Source of the DNA: CAMAVH01 sp036500145 | GTDB lineage: Bacteria; Pseudomonadota; Alphaproteobacteria; SMXQ01 | Reading direction: 5' to 3' | DNA length: 20,713 nt | Assembly: GCA_036500145.1 (NCBI GenBank) | Contig: DASYCO010000034.1 | Location: 1-20,713 of the forward strand | In this document: positions 19,413-20,713 of the stretch, one piece after another | Layout of the letters: every line of letters starts with the position of its first letter | Position numbering within the stretch: the first letter of the stretch is position 1 | Program-made: the position numbers and the translations under genes | Notes under the pieces: generated by a model | Seen by the model: only the letters and a program-made list of their open reading frames with translations | Databases searched by the model: none | What the model was told of the DNA's origin: nothing

Positions 19413-20532
19413 GCGTGCCGCAACGCTTCTCGCCGCCCTGCTGCTGCTCGCCGGCTGCGGCGACCCGCCGTCGCCCTTCGTGCATCAGACGCCGTTCGGC
19501 AATCCGCTGCTGCGGCCCGGCCTGCGCGCCGGCGTCGTCGTCGCGCCCGTCGCCACCCCCGCCCACGACGTGCCCGGCGACGTCATCACCGACGCGGTGG
19601 TGCTCGCCCTGCGCGACGCCGACATTCCGGCGCTGACCGGCGCCGAAGCGGTCGCCGGCACGGCACAGGCGCCCAAGCCGGTCGGGCCGCCGCCGCCCGG
19701 CCCGGCCAAGTCGGTCAACGTCGTCCCGCGCCCCACCCTGCATGGCGAGATCCTGCAGCCCGATGCGACGGGCCCGATGCGCCTGAACTGGCGGCTGGTC
19801 GCGCCCGACGGCCATGAGATCACGCATTTCGTCAGCGAGCCGCGCGTCGCCGCCGCCGACTGGCAGACGGTGTCGCCGCAGCTGCGCAGCGCCATCGCCG
19901 ACGACGTGGTGCGCGGCATCGACCGCTACCTCGACGACGCGGAAGGCCTGCCGCCGGAGATGAAGGCGCTGCCCAAGGTCACCATCGCCGGCGTCGACGG
20001 CGTGCCCGGCGCCGGCCCGCAGGCCATGTCGCGCGCCCTCGAATATCACCTGAAGCAGGCCGGCCTGACGGTCGGCGACAACCTGGCCGACGACGGCGCG
20101 ATCATCATGGGCGCCATCTCGGTGAAGCCCGCCGCCGCGCGCGGCGGCCAGCCGCAGGACAACCTGCGCGTCGCCTGGACGGTGCTGCGCGCCGACGGGC
20201 GCGAGCTCGGCGTCATCTCCCAGGCCAACGACGTGCCGCACGCCAGCCTGCAGGGCGCCTGGGGCGACCTCGCCTTCCTGATCGCCGAGGCGGCGGCCCC
20301 CGGCATCATCGACCTGCTGCAGCAGGCCGTGCAGGCGGACGCCGAAGCGGCGGCAGCGAAGAGCGGCGCGCTGGTGACGCCGCCCGCCGCGCCGGCCAGC
20401 GCGACGCCGGCCACGCCGCCTGCCCAGGCGCCGGCCGCGACGCCCGCCAAGCCGCAGGCGAAGGCCCCAGCGAAATCAGGGGCGAGGACAGCGGCGAAAA
20501 AGCCCGCAACGAAGCCCGTCCCGCCCCCCTGA
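19399..20532 (+). CDS. Probable lipoprotein of unknown function
   Basis: A 377-residue protein with signal peptide and lipobox (MSFPKRAATLLAALLLLAGC, lipidated Cys20). After HQTPFGNPLLRPGLRAGVVVAPV the mature part alternates between strand-like segments (LHGEILQPD, MRLNWRLVAPDG, ITHFVSEPR) and a second half (KVTIAGVDGVPGAG, MSRALEYHLKQAGLTV, GAIIMGAISVKP, LRVAWTVLRADGRELGVISQANDVPHASLQGAWGDLAFLIAEAAAPGI) that repeats the theme of activator-like duplicated domains. The last 65 residues are Ala/Pro/Lys rich and probably disordered, able to touch peptidoglycan or span the periplasm. I do not recognise the family. The GTG start gives a complete signal peptide; no other start does. The stop is 137 bp before prs. 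Confidence 0.83.
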   Translation: MSFPKRAATLLAALLLLAGCGDPPSPFVHQTPFGNPLLRPGLRAGVVVAPVATPAHDVPGDVITDAVVLALRDADIPALTGAEAVAGTAQAPKPVGPPPPGPAKSVNVVPRPTLHGEILQPDATGPMRLNWRLVAPDGHEITHFVSEPRVAAADWQTVSPQLRSAIADDVVRGIDRYLDDAEGLPPEMKALPKVTIAGVDGVPGAGPQAMSRALEYHLKQAGLTVGDNLADDGAIIMGAISVKPAAARGGQPQDNLRVAWTVLRADGRELGVISQANDVPHASLQGAWGDLAFLIAEAAAPGIIDLLQQAVQADAEAAAAKSGALVTPPAAPASATPATPPAQAPAATPAKPQAKAPAKSGARTAAKKPATKPVPPP

Positions 20533-20594
20533 CCCCCGACTGCGACCCGCTCGCAACAGGTGAGGCGCGTTCACAAAAACGTTCAGTGCGGGCG

Positions 20595-20623
20595 TTTACA
20601 CACTCCTGTCACGTTGATAAAGT
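20595..20623 (+). promoter_or_regulatory. prs promoter candidate
   Basis: TTTACA (20595-20600; five of six to TTGACA), 17 bp, TAAAGT (20618-20623; four of six to TATAAT). It predicts a leader of about 40 nt before the prs ATG. Confidence 0.5.
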
Positions 20624-20669
20624 CCGCGCGCGCTGGGCGACCGGCGTTCCATCTGTAAGGGGCAAGTCC

Positions 20670-20713
20670 ATGAAGGTACTCAGCGGCAACAGCAATCGGC
20701 CGCTCGCGGAAGC
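20670..20713 (+). CDS. prs: Ribose-phosphate pyrophosphokinase, 3' end outside the window
   Basis: Only the first 14-15 residues are visible: MKVLSGNSNRPLAEA. The sequence GNSNRPLAEAI near the start is characteristic of alphaproteobacterial PRPP synthases, which make PRPP from ribose 5-phosphate and ATP for nucleotide, His and Trp synthesis. AAGGGG (20658-20663) is 6 bp before the ATG and a promoter candidate lies at 20595-20623. The call rests on this short N-terminus and on position after the lgt-pgeF region. Confidence 0.75.
   Translation, partial: MKVLSGNSNRPLAE

Noticed and set aside
1..20713. tRNA, rRNA, transposase, phage or toxin-antitoxin genes
   Set aside because: None was recognised in the predicted proteins or in the intergenic gaps by eye; small structured RNAs cannot be excluded without a covariance-model search.

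Overview
The window is a GC-rich, gene-dense chromosomal segment with the gene content and order of an alphaproteobacterium, most likely of the Rhodospirillales type. The block uvrC-pgsA-moaD-moaE, the pair of a PetP-like MarR regulator with a PetR-like response regulator, the ubiK/ybjN/proC cluster and the run lgt-midA-pgeF all point there. No rRNA, tRNA, CRISPR array, transposase or phage gene was found. Genus cannot be named from the sequence alone.

Layout. (1) 1-1915, plus strand: the 3' part of a YkgJ-type cysteine-cluster protein, a short-chain dehydrogenase with the pteridine-reductase (PTR1/FolM-like) catalytic triad, and folB; the last two form a small folate/pterin pair. (2) 1916-2607: a 690-bp stretch without a convincing gene, containing a tract far more AT-rich than its surroundings, an alphaproteobacterial-type LexA box, an inverted pair of DnaA-box-like sites and several perfect dyads. 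(3) 2608-7127, plus strand: a class I SAM methyltransferase, uvrC, pgsA, moaD and moaE (DNA repair, phospholipid synthesis, molybdopterin synthase). A REP-like palindromic repeat lies between moaD and moaE. (4) 7326-7943: a secreted protein with ricin-B-like features, in less GC-biased codons, convergent with ilvE across a perfect bidirectional terminator. (5) 8020-11740: ilvE (minus strand) diverges from petP; petP, petR and a sensor kinase follow on the plus strand. A second REP-like repeat follows the kinase.

(6) 11872-14712, minus strand: in transcription order ubiK, ybjN, proC and two small membrane-anchored or exported proteins of unknown function. ubiK is separated from ybjN by about 360 bp holding another perfect DnaA box. 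(7) 14878-18630, plus strand: hldD, preceded by a 12-codon leader ORF, then lgt, midA and pgeF (LPS heptose supply, lipoprotein lipidation, complex I assembly methyltransferase, peptidoglycan editing). (8) 18655-20713: a BamE-like lipoprotein, a possible 22-residue membrane peptide overlapping the start of a second lipoprotein, and the first 15 codons of prs.

The genes are mostly housekeeping. The unusual material is regulatory: the LexA/DnaA/AT-rich hub at 1944-2310; an operator-like dyad that covers both the petP start codon and the ilvE -35 element; probable leaderless transcription of petR; tiny ORFs whose stops overlap the starts of hldD and the kinase gene; a five-copy 14-bp tandem repeat between petP and petR; and a nested hairpin in the pgsA leader.
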